The notes: generated from the sequence alone by a model not told the origin. Positions 51,625 to 61,947 are shown, numbered from the stretch's first letter. The stretch: DNA of 64,000 nt from Bacilli bacterium (GCA_900753325.1 CAADYO010000017.1:28980-92979); one strand, 5' to 3'. Numbers and translations are program-made.

Positions 51625-52689
51625 CTAAGAAGTAGCTCCCTTCTTTACCTTATCAATACCTTTTTCTAAGTCTTTTTCAAAAAATTTATATGTTGTTCTA
51701 ATTAATAAGTAACAAGGAAGTGCTATAACTATTCCTACCATTCCCGCTAAAGTACCACCAACAGAGACCACCATAATTGTAATTAATGGATTAACGTCAT
51801 TAGTCTTACCATACACTTTAGGAGAAGTAAAATAACCATCTATCTGTGGGAATATCAAACATATAACGATAGTCGCAATAACCAAAGGAACAGATACAAC
51901 ACTAGCCATTATTATTGCTAATATATTAGTTATTAAACCTCCAAAATAAGGAATAACTGTCGTTAAACAAGCAAGTATTCCAAGTATTAACCAGTTTGGA
52001 TGTCCAATTATAAAGAATAAGAAACTGTATTCAACTAACTGAATTACCATAAATATTCCAAGGCCCTTTAAATAGTTACTAATTTCTTTATCCAAACACT
52101 TAAAATATTCATAAGTTTTCTTACTAAATGATAATAATAAATTATGACACCAATGTCTTATCTTTCCCATATCAGCCAAAAAATATATAAAGCCAACAAA
52201 TCCAACTATAAATTTACTAGCAAAGTTAATTGACTTAGAAACAAAACCAATTGTAGTAGAAGAAAGCATTGTTCCAACATCTTTTAAAGCATCATTTAAA
52301 TAATCTGTTATTTTAATCTCAAAACTACCAAGATTGATATTGAACTTTGTACCAACATTATCCAATACCTCTCCTACCATTTTTACTAACAAAGACAATT
52401 GATCATAAAACAATGGCAATACAATAGCAATAAGACCACCTATTAAAAACACCAAAACTAAAACTGTAATTGTAATAGCAAGTCCCTTATGCAATCCTTT
52501 CTTTTCTAACCAGTTAATAGCCGGTGTAAATGCATAAGCAAATACAAAAGCTACTATAAACGGAGCCATAACAGAGGCAATCTTTACAAAGACACCCCAC
52601 CATACTCCAATATTTGTAACCGCTATGTATAAAAGTCCTAACAAAAAAGTCAAATTAATTATTTTATAATTCAATTTATTAGCAAACAT
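51625..52689 (-). CDS. AI-2E family transporter
   Basis: The 354 residues show the AI-2E/PerM pattern: about eight membrane helices, APFIVAFVFAYAFTP near the start, and the GIVIALPCYLLIR end. Members export or take up small molecules (autoinducer-2, Na+/Li+) but most are untested. Its ATG at 52689 follows AAAGGTGAT and lies five bases after dtd ends, in line with one transcript with rel and dtd. Confidence 0.87.
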   Translation of the reverse strand: MFANKLNYKIINLTFLLGLLYIAVTNIGVWWGVFVKIASVMAPFIVAFVFAYAFTPAINWLEKKGLHKGLAITITVLVLVFLIGGLIAIVLPLFYDQLSLLVKMVGEVLDNVGTKFNINLGSFEIKITDYLNDALKDVGTMLSSTTIGFVSKSINFASKFIVGFVGFIYFLADMGKIRHWCHNLLLSFSKKTYEYFKCLDKEISNYLKGLGIFMVIQLVEYSFLFFIIGHPNWLILGILACLTTVIPYFGGLITNILAIIMASVVSVPLVIATIVICLIFPQIDGYFTSPKVYGKTNDVNPLITIMVVSVGGTLAGMVGIVIALPCYLLIRTTYKFFEKDLEKGIDKVKKGATS

Positions 52690-52694
52690 AAATA

Positions 52695-53129
52695 TCACCT
52701 TTCCAACCAAATAGTAGTAGGTCCAATATTATTTATTAAAACTCTCATATCTTCCCCAAACTCACCAGTTTCAACCTCTACATACTTTTTTAATTCTTTA
52801 TTAAACAAATCATAAAACTGTAAAGCCTCATCATTTTTCATAGCCTCGATATAACTAGGTCTATTTCCTTTAGAACAATTAGCATATAAAGTAAATTGTG
52901 AAACAGATAAAATACTTCCACCATACTCTAAAATACTCTTATTCATAACGCCATTTTCATCAGGAAATATTCTAAGATTTACAATTTTTTTAGCTAGATA
53001 CTCAATTTTTTCTAATGTATCTCCTTCTGTAAAACCAACAAATACAACTAAACCAGAAGGAACACTGCCAACAACCCTAGATCCAACTTCAACACTAGCT
53101 TCACCAGTTCTTTGTATTAAAACTCTCAT
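52695..53129 (-). CDS. dtd: D-aminoacyl-tRNA deacylase
   Basis: Dtd removes D-amino acids from tRNA. The 144 residues have RVLIQRTGEASVEV, SQFTLYANCSKGNRPSY (the SQxT and catalytic cleft) and the C-terminal NNIGPTTIWLE (Gly-cisPro counterpart NxGPxT). The ATG overlaps the rel stop by four bases (ATGA), as in the rel-dtd pair of Bacillus. Confidence 0.97.
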   Translation of the reverse strand: MRVLIQRTGEASVEVGSRVVGSVPSGLVVFVGFTEGDTLEKIEYLAKKIVNLRIFPDENGVMNKSILEYGGSILSVSQFTLYANCSKGNRPSYIEAMKNDEALQFYDLFNKELKKYVEVETGEFGEDMRVLINNIGPTTIWLER

Positions 53130-55285
53130 CGCATCACTCTTTCAACCTTATCAACAAAATTATTTTTATTAAGCGTAAGAATAATTTTATTTAATTGTTC
53201 AAGTCCCGTTACATAACAACTAACTTCATATAAATTATTATCAGCTCTACTAATAGTTTTAATCTCATCAACACTAACATTAAGCATTGAAATTGACTGC
53301 ATTAAATCTAACATATGATTATCTTTATTATTAGTATAAATTAGTAAAGTTGTTAAATACCTCTTATTAGAATTAGAACCCCATCTAACTTCTAAAGTCC
53401 TATCTTCTAACATATCCAAGTTATGACAATTGATTCTATGTACACTAATCCCATTACCTTTTGTAATATAACCAATTATTTCATCACCATAAACAGGATT
53501 ACAACAATTAGCTAAATTAACTTTAATTTTATCAATACCAGTAACAATAATATCAGCATCAGTATTATTAGAAGTAACTTTAATATTTTTAGGTACTAAA
53601 ACTTCATGTGTCTTATCAATAATATTAATAATTGAATTAACGGCCACTCTACCATTACCAGCCATTAAATATATTTCATCTAAATCTACTGCATTAATAT
53701 CTTCACATATCTTTTTAATATTTTCATCTGTAAAGAAGTCTGAAAAAGGAATTTTTCTTTTTCTAAGTTCTTTTTCTATACTATCCTTACCACGTTCAAT
53801 ATAAACTTCTCTCTCGTTTTTAGTAAAGAAGCTCTTAATCTTATTACGCGCCTGCGTAGTTTTAACAATATTAATCCATTCTTTAGATGGTGTCGAACTC
53901 TTATTAGTATTAATTTTAACTATATCATTATTTTTAAGTTCATAATCAAGTGGAACAATATTATTATTAACAATAGCTCCAATAGTAGTTTCGCCAACTC
54001 GAGTATGAATTTTATAAGCAAAATCCAAAGGAGTTGACCCAACCGGTAATTCTATAACATCACCTTTAGGTGTAAAACAATATATACTGTTGTTTAATAC
54101 TTCGTCTTTTACACTATTGACAAATTCTTCATTACTCATTTTGTCTTTTGATAAATCAATTATTGATTTAAAGAACTGTAATTTTTGTTCTGTCTTATTT
54201 AAAATATCTGCCTTAACAGGACCAGATCCTTCTTTATAAGCCCAATGTGACGCAATACCATTTTCAGCAACTTCATCCATATCATAAGTTCTAATCTGTA
54301 TTTCAAATAAATAACCATCTATACCAAAAACAGTTGTATGTAAAGATTGATACATATTAGGTTTAGGCATTGCAATATAATCTTTAAATCTCTTTGGTAA
54401 AGGTCTAAATTTAGAATGAATAATACCAAGTGCTAAATAACACTCTTGCTCAGTGTTTACTAAGATTCTAAGTGCTAATAAATCATAAATATCACTAAAT
54501 TTTTTTCCTTTATCAAGTTTATTATAAATACTATAAATACTTTTAGCTCTACCTTTAATTTCATGATTAATGTGATATTCATCTAGAAGTTCTGAGACTT
54601 CCTTTTGCATATCAAAAACAGTTTTATCACGCTCTAACTTTGTTTTATTAAGTTTCTCGGCAATATCATAAAATACGTCTGGTTTTAAATAACGTAATGA
54701 TAAATCTTCAAGTTCACTTTTAATTTTATGAATACCTAAATGGTGAGCAATAGGAGCAAAAATATCTAAAGTTTCATGTGCCTTAGCCTTTTGTCTTTCT
54801 TCCGGAAGAGCCCATAAAGTTCTCATATTATGTAAACAATCAGCAAGCTTTATAATTATAACTCTAACATCTTCACTCATACCAACAATAATTTTTTTAT
54901 AATAATCAATTAAATATTCGTTTTCAGTTGAAAAATTAATTCTACTAAGTCTTGTAACTCCTGTAACAAGCCTTGTAATATTAATTCCAAAATTATCCTC
55001 CATTTCAGAAACTGAACAATCACAGTCCTCCAATACATCATGCATTAAAGCAGCAGAAATTGTTTCATAATCAGCCCCAATCTTACAAAGAATTAAAGCA
55101 ACATTTAAAGGATGGATAATATAAGGCTCACCAGACTTACGAAGCTGAGAAGCATGTTTTAAAGCAGCAAATTCATAAGCTTTTTTAATTGTTGCTAGTT
55201 GTTCCTCATCTTCAATATATGCACTAACTGCATCCAATACTTCATCAAATGTAATTTTATCATGTTTTATTGACGTAGGAACCAA
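53126..55285 (-). CDS. rel: Bifunctional (p)ppGpp synthetase/hydrolase Rel
   Basis: Rel makes and degrades (p)ppGpp in the stringent response. The 719 residues have the HD hydrolase (RKSGEPYIIHP ... ALMHDVLEDC), the synthetase (RAKSIYSIYNKL, DLLALRILV, AMPKPNMYQSLHTTV), the TGS domain (VFTPKGD-type CFTPKGDVIELPVGSTPLDFAYKIHT, split) and a C-terminal ACT region. In the usual EMHxIAE sequence this protein has DMDEVAE, with Asp for His. The frame opens with a TTG that touches the SD; the true start may be an ACG nine bases on. It overlaps dtd. Confidence 0.95.
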   Translation of the reverse strand: MVPTSIKHDKITFDEVLDAVSAYIEDEEQLATIKKAYEFAALKHASQLRKSGEPYIIHPLNVALILCKIGADYETISAALMHDVLEDCDCSVSEMEDNFGINITRLVTGVTRLSRINFSTENEYLIDYYKKIIVGMSEDVRVIIIKLADCLHNMRTLWALPEERQKAKAHETLDIFAPIAHHLGIHKIKSELEDLSLRYLKPDVFYDIAEKLNKTKLERDKTVFDMQKEVSELLDEYHINHEIKGRAKSIYSIYNKLDKGKKFSDIYDLLALRILVNTEQECYLALGIIHSKFRPLPKRFKDYIAMPKPNMYQSLHTTVFGIDGYLFEIQIRTYDMDEVAENGIASHWAYKEGSGPVKADILNKTEQKLQFFKSIIDLSKDKMSNEEFVNSVKDEVLNNSIYCFTPKGDVIELPVGSTPLDFAYKIHTRVGETTIGAIVNNNIVPLDYELKNNDIVKINTNKSSTPSKEWINIVKTTQARNKIKSFFTKNEREVYIERGKDSIEKELRKRKIPFSDFFTDENIKKICEDINAVDLDEIYLMAGNGRVAVNSIINIIDKTHEVLVPKNIKVTSNNTDADIIVTGIDKIKVNLANCCNPVYGDEIIGYITKGNGISVHRINCHNLDMLEDRTLEVRWGSNSNKRYLTTLLIYTNNKDNHMLDLMQSISMLNVSVDEIKTISRADNNLYEVSCYVTGLEQLNKIILTLNKNNFVDKVERVMR

Positions 55286-55292
55286 CTCCTCT

Positions 55293-57569
55293 CTAACAAT
55301 TTATTCCTTTTATCTTCTTTTCATCAAATTCATCTGTATAAATACGTTTAACTTTTTTAGGTTTACCTAAATTTTTCTTTTCAAGTACCATAAATAACGC
55401 TGTTGCTATAAAGATTGAAGAATACGTACCAGCAACAAGACCAAATAACATTGCTAAATTGAATGTTAATATTTCTCTAGAACCTAGTATTATTAAGACA
55501 ACAACTGGAATCAAAGTCGTAATAGAAGTATATATTGTACGACTAAACGTCTCCTGAATGCTTGTATTACATAATTCATAGAATTTATCTTCTGTTAATT
55601 TAGATTCATCAGTCTTACTAAGTTTTTCCCTAATTCTATCAAAAGTAACAATTGTATCATTAATAGAATATCCAATAATCGCTAAAAGTGCTGCAATAAA
55701 CATAGAAGAAACTTCAAAGTTAAATATTACAAATAGCGCAATCATAATCAAAACATCATGTACTAAAGCCACAACTCCAGATACAGCATAACTAAATTTA
55801 AATCTAAATGATACATAAATAATAATTCCAATTAAAGCCAGTATTACAGAAAGAAAAGCATTCTTAACAAGCTCCTTTTGTACAACATTAGAAACAACTC
55901 CAATATTAACCTTTGCCTCATATTTATTTTCAAAATACTTATTTACTTCTTTAACCTTATCACCATCTAGTGCATCATCAATTCTAATGACAGTCTCCTC
56001 ATCACCAATTGTAATATCAGCACTTTTTAATTTTAATGAACTTAAATCATTCTTTAATTGTTTCTTTGTTAACTTATCTTCTGTTGCAATAGTAACATCA
56101 GTACCAGATCTATAATCAATACCCAAATTCATACCACAGAAAGAAATAGTAATAATTCCAATAACTATAATAATGATTGATATACCAGCAAACAATTTTC
56201 TATTTTTTAAGAAATCAATATTACCAAATGGTTTTTTCTTAATCTTTTCATTTTTAGAAATATTTGGAATATCCTCACTCTTAACTGCTATAAATAACTT
56301 TGTTTTATCATTAAAATAATTTGTCTTAACAAATAAATTTAATAATACTCTAGTTAAAAATACCATTGTAAACATTGTAACTACAATTGTAATAATTAGC
56401 ATAGTTGCAAAACCTTTAATGCTAGACTCACCAAATACAAACATAATAATTGCTACAATTAAAGTTGTTAAGTTTGAATCAAGTATAGCACTAAAACTAC
56501 ACTTAACACCTTCTTTAAATGCTAAAGGCAAGCTTTTACCCTTATATAATTCTTCCCTAATACGGGCAAAGGTAATAACATTAGAATCAACTGACATACC
56601 AATTCCTAATACTAAGGCTGCAATTCCAGGAAGTGTTAAAACACCGCCTACAAGCCAGAAAATTAAGAATACTAAGAATGTATATAATAACATTGAAATA
56701 GTCGAAACAATACCAGCAAAATGATATACAACAATTAATAATACCCCAATAAGTATAACACCAACAATACCAGCAACTAATGTTTTTTGAAGTGTATCAT
56801 CACCAAATGAAGCCCCAACTGTTTTTGAAGATATTTCAGTTAATTTACTAGGTAATGACCCAGAATTAATTAAATCAACTAAGTTATTAACTTCATCTTC
56901 TGTAAAATCGCCTTGAATAATAACATCACTAGCAAATCCTTGTGAAACTCTAGCAGCACTTAAACAATTAGATTCAGATGTTCCACATAAATTACCTTCT
57001 TTAGCATAACTATCAGTCATACCATTATAATCTAACCAAATAACAATCATATTTTGATCATAATCTTTAACTTTATTAGTAACTTCGTAAAATTTATCTT
57101 TATCCTTTACTGTTAACAATACAGCTGGATTTCCTGAAGAATCTTGACTAACCTTAGCTCCACCAGCTTTTAAAACCTCACTAGTCATTAATAAATTATC
57201 ATTAGTATCTCTGAAAGATAAAGTAGCCACTGTAGATAATTGGGTACGAGCTTGTTCTGGATTAGTAACACCAGCTAATTTAACCCTAATCTTATTATTA
57301 CCTTCCAAAATAATTTCTGGTTCACTAACACCTAAACTATCAATACGCTTACTTAAAGTCTTATAAGTAGCTGTTAATTTACTATTATTCATCTTAGAAC
57401 CATCAATAGATTCTACTTTGTATAATATTTCAAAACCACCTTGTAAATCCAATCCAAATTTTAAATTGTTAAAAAGTGGAATAAATAGTAAAGAAACAAC
57501 TACTGCTAAAACAAATAAACAAACAGCTGTTACAATAACTTTTTTCTTTCCATTGTCCTTTTTTTTCAT
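55293..57569 (-). CDS. secDF: SecDF fused protein-export subunit
   Basis: SecD and SecF, which use the proton gradient to pull proteins out through SecYEG, are fused in one 758-residue chain. The SecD half begins with one helix, FGLDLQGG (37-44) and a long external domain, then GMSVDSNVITFARIREEL. The SecF half starts about residue 450 with NLGIDYRSGTDV and has IIGYSINDTIVTFDRIRE. Twelve helices are expected. It is eight bases from rel. The fused form is common in Bacilli. Confidence 0.97.
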   Translation of the reverse strand: MKKKDNGKKKVIVTAVCLFVLAVVVSLLFIPLFNNLKFGLDLQGGFEILYKVESIDGSKMNNSKLTATYKTLSKRIDSLGVSEPEIILEGNNKIRVKLAGVTNPEQARTQLSTVATLSFRDTNDNLLMTSEVLKAGGAKVSQDSSGNPAVLLTVKDKDKFYEVTNKVKDYDQNMIVIWLDYNGMTDSYAKEGNLCGTSESNCLSAARVSQGFASDVIIQGDFTEDEVNNLVDLINSGSLPSKLTEISSKTVGASFGDDTLQKTLVAGIVGVILIGVLLIVVYHFAGIVSTISMLLYTFLVFLIFWLVGGVLTLPGIAALVLGIGMSVDSNVITFARIREELYKGKSLPLAFKEGVKCSFSAILDSNLTTLIVAIIMFVFGESSIKGFATMLIITIVVTMFTMVFLTRVLLNLFVKTNYFNDKTKLFIAVKSEDIPNISKNEKIKKKPFGNIDFLKNRKLFAGISIIIIVIGIITISFCGMNLGIDYRSGTDVTIATEDKLTKKQLKNDLSSLKLKSADITIGDEETVIRIDDALDGDKVKEVNKYFENKYEAKVNIGVVSNVVQKELVKNAFLSVILALIGIIIYVSFRFKFSYAVSGVVALVHDVLIMIALFVIFNFEVSSMFIAALLAIIGYSINDTIVTFDRIREKLSKTDESKLTEDKFYELCNTSIQETFSRTIYTSITTLIPVVVLIILGSREILTFNLAMLFGLVAGTYSSIFIATALFMVLEKKNLGKPKKVKRIYTDEFDEKKIKGINC

Positions 57570-57580
57570 GCATTATCACC

Positions 57581-57865
57581 TCATAAAATTTCTAAATTTT
57601 TATCAAAATATTGTGTCCTATCAGTACTAAGTTTATTTTTCAAGTATTCATCTATTTTTTTATTATCAGTTTTCAAAATATCATTAACAATATCTGAAAG
57701 CATCAAATCACGAGATTTACTCCACTTAATTTCAATTAGATAATTCCATATATCAATTTCTCTAATATAGGAATAACCCACTCGTTTTAATTCCATAGTC
57801 TTAGCCTTAAGTGCTGGCTTAACTCTCTGATAAAGTTCTTCTTTACTTGAAAACTCTATATCCAT
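57581..57865 (-). CDS. comN: ComN-like post-transcriptional regulator
   Basis: The 94-residue protein matches ComN (YrzD) in size and text: VKPALKAKTMELKRVGYSYI, EIDIWNYLIEIKWSK and SDIVNDIL. In Bacillus, ComN acts on comE mRNA at the pole with DivIVA and lies beside secDF, as here. It is 11 bases upstream of secDF. Whether it still controls competence cannot be judged; two pilin-like genes occur elsewhere in the window. Confidence 0.85.
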   Translation of the reverse strand: MDIEFSSKEELYQRVKPALKAKTMELKRVGYSYIREIDIWNYLIEIKWSKSRDLMLSDIVNDILKTDNKKIDEYLKNKLSTDRTQYFDKNLEIL

Positions 57866-57947
57866 AAAGACACCACATCCTTCATCGACAACATTATTAT
57901 AACTAAAATAAAATAAAAATTAAAGTAAAAACAATAAATTTATCTAA

Positions 57948-57977
57948 TAAAGACTAGAATTTAAAACTCTAGTCCTT
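57948..57977 (-). terminator. Terminator after xerC
   Basis: GACTAGA and TCTAGTC arms with a nine-base loop; the T-rich tail (TTTATTAG) is modest. Confidence 0.5.
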
Positions 57978-58877
57978 ATTTTTATCATTCTTTATAGCTC
58001 TTGGAAAGCTATTATAATAAACTTCTTTTAACCTATCTGTTGTTACATGAGTATAAATCTGTGTAGCACTAATACTCTCATGCCCCAATAATTTTTGTAC
58101 AGTCAGTAAATCACACCCTTCATTAAGTAAATGTGTAGCAAAACTATGACGCAAAACATGAGGTGAAATAGATTTATTTAAACTAGTATTTTTAATAATT
58201 TGATCAAGAACATATCTAACTCCTCTTTCAGTAATAACTTCACCTCTACTATTTAAAAATAGATATAAAGTATTCTTAATATTAAGTTTTTGATAACCAT
58301 CATTAAGATATAATTTCAAAATTTCATCGCAATACTCTCCATATGTAACTCTTCTTTCTTTATTACCCTTTCCAAGAATAAGTATTGTTCTACTACCTAA
58401 ATCAATATCAGAAACTTTAATAGCTACAAGCTCACCAACCCTAACACCAGTTCCATATAACATTTCTAAAATTAAACGATCCCTTTGCCCTAATGGAGTT
58501 TTTAAATCAGATACATTAAATAATTCCTCTAACTCATTATATTCAAAATATCTAGGTAACTTTTTCTCTTTTTTTAAGCCAGACATTAATGAAAAAACAT
58601 TATTTTGAACAACACCTTCATTAGCTAAAAATTTATAAAAGCCTCTTAAAGCACTAAGTTTTCTATCAATAGAAGAATTATTTTCACATTTTTCATTCTT
58701 TAAATACATCAAATAAAATCTTAAATCACTATATTCTACTTTTTTAAAATCAATATTTTCGGCTTCTATATAATCCAAAAACTGTTCTATATCACTACAA
58801 TAATTTTCTACTGTATATAATGAATAATTTTTTTGATACTCCAAATAATCTTTATATTTTTCTAACTCTTTAATCAT
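57969..58877 (-). CDS. xerC: Tyrosine recombinase XerC
   Basis: XerC/D resolves chromosome dimers at dif. The 302-residue protein has the catalytic set Arg146 (TGVRVGEL), Lys170, His240 and Arg243 (HVLRHSF), His266 (LLGHES) and Tyr275 (IYTHV). It has an N-terminal SAM-like core-binding domain. The position after topA matches the topA-trmFO-xerC order in Bacillus, so I call XerC rather than XerD. Its ATG overlaps the upstream gene by four bases. Confidence 0.92.
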   Translation of the reverse strand: MIKELEKYKDYLEYQKNYSLYTVENYCSDIEQFLDYIEAENIDFKKVEYSDLRFYLMYLKNEKCENNSSIDRKLSALRGFYKFLANEGVVQNNVFSLMSGLKKEKKLPRYFEYNELEELFNVSDLKTPLGQRDRLILEMLYGTGVRVGELVAIKVSDIDLGSRTILILGKGNKERRVTYGEYCDEILKLYLNDGYQKLNIKNTLYLFLNSRGEVITERGVRYVLDQIIKNTSLNKSISPHVLRHSFATHLLNEGCDLLTVQKLLGHESISATQIYTHVTTDRLKEVYYNSFPRAIKNDKNKD

Positions 58878-59821
58878 TTTTTCTTCACCATAATACTAAG
58901 AGTTTCTGGCGAAAAGCCAGCAGATTCTCTTGACTCGCCTGCTTTAAAAAAGCCAATTCTCTGTAAGTCACCAAAATTACTATTTTTATAAACATCATCA
59001 GCACTCATTATACTCCAAACTAAATCCCAATCTATGTCTCCATCACCATCACGAGTATTATAAATTTGCAAAACTGTATCAGAAACCAAAGGTTCTTTAG
59101 TAAGCCTTTCCTCATCATTAATTGTTCTAAATGCCGCATCTTTTAATGCCCTAGTTTGAGCACTTTTAAGTCCAGTCAAAGATCTTTTTTCTCTTTTTAA
59201 GGCTAAATAATCTTGTTCCCAAACAATAAGTTTACGTAAATTACTATATTTTAAGCAACCAGTATAAATAGCCGCAAAATTCTTTTTATCATCCCTATCC
59301 TTATAACGCTCACAACTCTTTGCATATTCAGAAATACCCTGTACTAATTTAGGTGATAAACCTAGTTTTGAAAGTTCACTACCTACTCCTTCAAACTTTA
59401 TATACCTAGCTATTTTTCTTACAAATTGTAACAATTCGTCACTTCTACTAAGCCAAATTTCACCATTAGAATAACCACAACTCTTCTTTTTCTTCACTTC
59501 ACCTGCATACTTTTGTAATAATGGACTATTATAAACAACACCATCTTCCTTTAAACCATCATAAACATGTGTAATAAAAGCATAATGCGGTAAACCATCA
59601 ATCATAGGTACATTAAACATTGAAATAAAATCATCATTATTTTTCAAACCAGCTGTAATATAGTCAATATCTTCAAGAGCTAAATCAAATCTACCATCTA
59701 TACATATTGGAACTGTACTAGAAATATTTTCTCCTAAAAACATATTAAGTTGTCCAAACAAACAAGAATTATCACAATTTAATAAATCTCTAAAGTTTCC
59801 AAACCATAACCGATATCCCAT
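58874..59821 (-). CDS. Unrecognised cytoplasmic protein (315 aa)
   Basis: I recognise no family. The N-terminal part contains YRLWFGNFRDLLNCDNSCLFG; the middle is rich in Lys and Glu and looks helical (ISEYAKSCERYKDRDDKKNF); the C-terminal region contains DGDGDIDWDLVW and AGFSPETLSIMVKK. There is no signal or membrane helix. It sits between topA and xerC where trmFO is found in related genomes, but lacks its FAD loop and is not TrmFO. Coupled to xerC by an ATGA overlap. SD GGGAGG. Confidence 0.75.
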   Translation of the reverse strand: MGYRLWFGNFRDLLNCDNSCLFGQLNMFLGENISSTVPICIDGRFDLALEDIDYITAGLKNNDDFISMFNVPMIDGLPHYAFITHVYDGLKEDGVVYNSPLLQKYAGEVKKKKSCGYSNGEIWLSRSDELLQFVRKIARYIKFEGVGSELSKLGLSPKLVQGISEYAKSCERYKDRDDKKNFAAIYTGCLKYSNLRKLIVWEQDYLALKREKRSLTGLKSAQTRALKDAAFRTINDEERLTKEPLVSDTVLQIYNTRDGDGDIDWDLVWSIMSADDVYKNSNFGDLQRIGFFKAGESRESAGFSPETLSIMVKKK

Positions 59822-59838
59822 AAAAAAACCTCCCACAA

Positions 59839-59867
59839 AGCATATCCTTCTAAAGAAAGTATATCAA
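59839..59867 (-). promoter_or_regulatory. Candidate promoter for the 315-aa gene and xerC
   Basis: TTGATA, 17 bases and TATGCT read leftwards, just past the topA terminator. Confidence 0.45.
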
Positions 59868-59869
59868 AA

Positions 59870-59902
59870 AACAAAAAAAAAGTCACTTTTTAAAGTAACT
59901 TA
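59870..59902 (-). terminator. Terminator after topA
   Basis: AAGTTACTT and AAGTGACTT pair over nine positions (one G:T), followed by a run of eight or more T leftwards. Confidence 0.8.
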
Positions 59903-59903
59903 A

Positions 59904-61928
59904 TTATTTTTGATAGCTGCACTCACTACATTTAACAGTACCATTTTTTTCAACTAGTAACTTACCACATTCTGGACAAACTTCACCCGATGGCTTATCC
60001 CAACAGGCAGTTTTGCATTTTGGATAATTACTACATCCATAAAATACTTTTCCTTTACGTGTTTTCTTTTCTACTATTTTTCCATCTTTACAAAAAGGAC
60101 AATCCATAATTTCAACTACTTCTTTTTCCTCTTTTTTTACATATTTACATTCTGGATAATTACTACAAGCAACAAACTCACCATAACGTCCTTTTCTTTT
60201 AACTAACGGGCTTCCACATTCTGGACAAACTTCTCCAGTTTCTTCTGGAGCCTTCTTTTTCATATCAGAAAAAGCATCTTTCACTCTAGGTTCAAATAAA
60301 TCATAAAATTTCTTTAACACTTCATTCCAAACTAAACTGCCCTCAGCTATATCATCAAGTTCTTCCTCCATATCCCTAGTATATTCAACATTAATTAAAT
60401 CACTAAAGAACTCTTGTAATTTATCAGTAGTCTCAATTCCAATTTCTGTAGGTTTAAACTTTTTATCTTCCATTTCTACATAATTGCGCTCTTTAATAGT
60501 ATCAATTGTTTTAGCATAAGTAGAAGGTCTACCTATTCCTAAATCTTCCATTTCTTTAATCAACTTAGCCTCAGTATATCTAGCTGGTGGTTTTGTAAAA
60601 TGTTGTAGAGAAGAAACATCAGTACTAATACATTTTTCTTCCTTACCAAGCTCTGGTAATATCTTATCTTCACTAGATTCATAATCTTTATAGACCTTTA
60701 AGTAACCATCAAATATCAATATTTGACCAGATGTTTTAAATTTATAATCATTATTATCAAATACAATAGTAGTTTGATTAACTTTAGCATCACTCATTAA
60801 AGAAGCCAAAGTCCTCTTATATATCAAGCTATATAACTTAAACTCATCATTACTTAAATATTGTTTAACTAATACCGGTTCTCTTAAAATACTAGTAGGT
60901 CTAATAGCTTCATGTGCATCTTGGACATTTTCCGTCTTAGTAGATTTCTTTATATGTCCAACATACTCCTTACCAAACTTTTCTTCAATATATTTCATAG
61001 CCGGTTTAGTAAATTCATCAGATAAACGAATTGAATCAGTTCTCATATAAGAAATAAGACCAACAGTTTCACTTCCCAAATCAATTCCCTCATATAGCTT
61101 TTGAGCAATACTCATTGTCTTTTTAGCTGGAAAACCCAATTTAGTAGAAGCCTCTTGCTGTAAAGTTGAAGTAATAAAAGGAGCCTTACTCTTTCTAGCC
61201 TTCTCTTTCTTTTCAATTGACTCAACTGTATAAGTATCACAAAGCTCATCAAGTACTTTATCTGCTTCATCTTTAGTTTTTAACTCAATATCATCATTTT
61301 TATATTTAAATAAATCAGCTTCATAATCCTTAAATTTAGCTGTAATTGTCCAATATTCTTCCGGTACAAATGCTTCTATTTCTCTTTCTCTATCAACAAT
61401 TAATTTTAAAGCAACACTTTGTACTCTACCAGCACTTTTAGCACCTATTTTACTTTGCAATAATTTAGAAAGCCTAAACCCAATAATGCGATCAAGTATT
61501 CTTCTTGTCTCTTGACTCTTAACTAAATCCTCATTAATAACCGTAGGATTTTTAATTGCCTCAACTACTTTATCATGAGTAATTTCATTAAATAAAACTC
61601 TTTTATAGTTCTTATCTTTAATACCAAGAGCATCTTTTAAATGCCAAGCAATAGCTTCCCCTTCACGGTCTGGATCGCTTGCTAGATACACCATATCTGC
61701 ATCTTTTACATCTTTTTTTAGCTCTTTAATAATGCCACTTTTACCCTTAATAGGTACATAAGTAGGTTTAAATCCATTATCAACATCAACTCCTAGTCCA
61801 TACTTACCAGATGTTGCTAAATCACGAATATGACCCTTAGATGAAACAACTTTATAATCTCCACCTAAATACTTTTCAATTGTCTTACTTTTACTAGGAC
61901 TTTCCACTATAACTAAATTTTTAGGCAT
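59904..61928 (-). CDS. topA: DNA topoisomerase I
   Basis: TopA relaxes negative supercoils. The 674-residue protein has the TOPRIM motif VESPSKSKTI and SDPDREGEAIAWHL (Asp85, Asp87), and the active-site Tyr294 in GLISYMRTDS. Three C-terminal C4 zinc fingers (from ~583: CPECGSPLV, CPFCKDGKIV, CPECGKLLV) bind single strands. Its own promoter is at 61948-61976. SD GGGAGTGATTTT. Confidence 0.98.
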   Translation of the reverse strand: MPKNLVIVESPSKSKTIEKYLGGDYKVVSSKGHIRDLATSGKYGLGVDVDNGFKPTYVPIKGKSGIIKELKKDVKDADMVYLASDPDREGEAIAWHLKDALGIKDKNYKRVLFNEITHDKVVEAIKNPTVINEDLVKSQETRRILDRIIGFRLSKLLQSKIGAKSAGRVQSVALKLIVDREREIEAFVPEEYWTITAKFKDYEADLFKYKNDDIELKTKDEADKVLDELCDTYTVESIEKKEKARKSKAPFITSTLQQEASTKLGFPAKKTMSIAQKLYEGIDLGSETVGLISYMRTDSIRLSDEFTKPAMKYIEEKFGKEYVGHIKKSTKTENVQDAHEAIRPTSILREPVLVKQYLSNDEFKLYSLIYKRTLASLMSDAKVNQTTIVFDNNDYKFKTSGQILIFDGYLKVYKDYESSEDKILPELGKEEKCISTDVSSLQHFTKPPARYTEAKLIKEMEDLGIGRPSTYAKTIDTIKERNYVEMEDKKFKPTEIGIETTDKLQEFFSDLINVEYTRDMEEELDDIAEGSLVWNEVLKKFYDLFEPRVKDAFSDMKKKAPEETGEVCPECGSPLVKRKGRYGEFVACSNYPECKYVKKEEKEVVEIMDCPFCKDGKIVEKKTRKGKVFYGCSNYPKCKTACWDKPSGEVCPECGKLLVEKNGTVKCSECSYQK

Positions 61929-61947
61929 AAAATCACTCCCTTATTAA

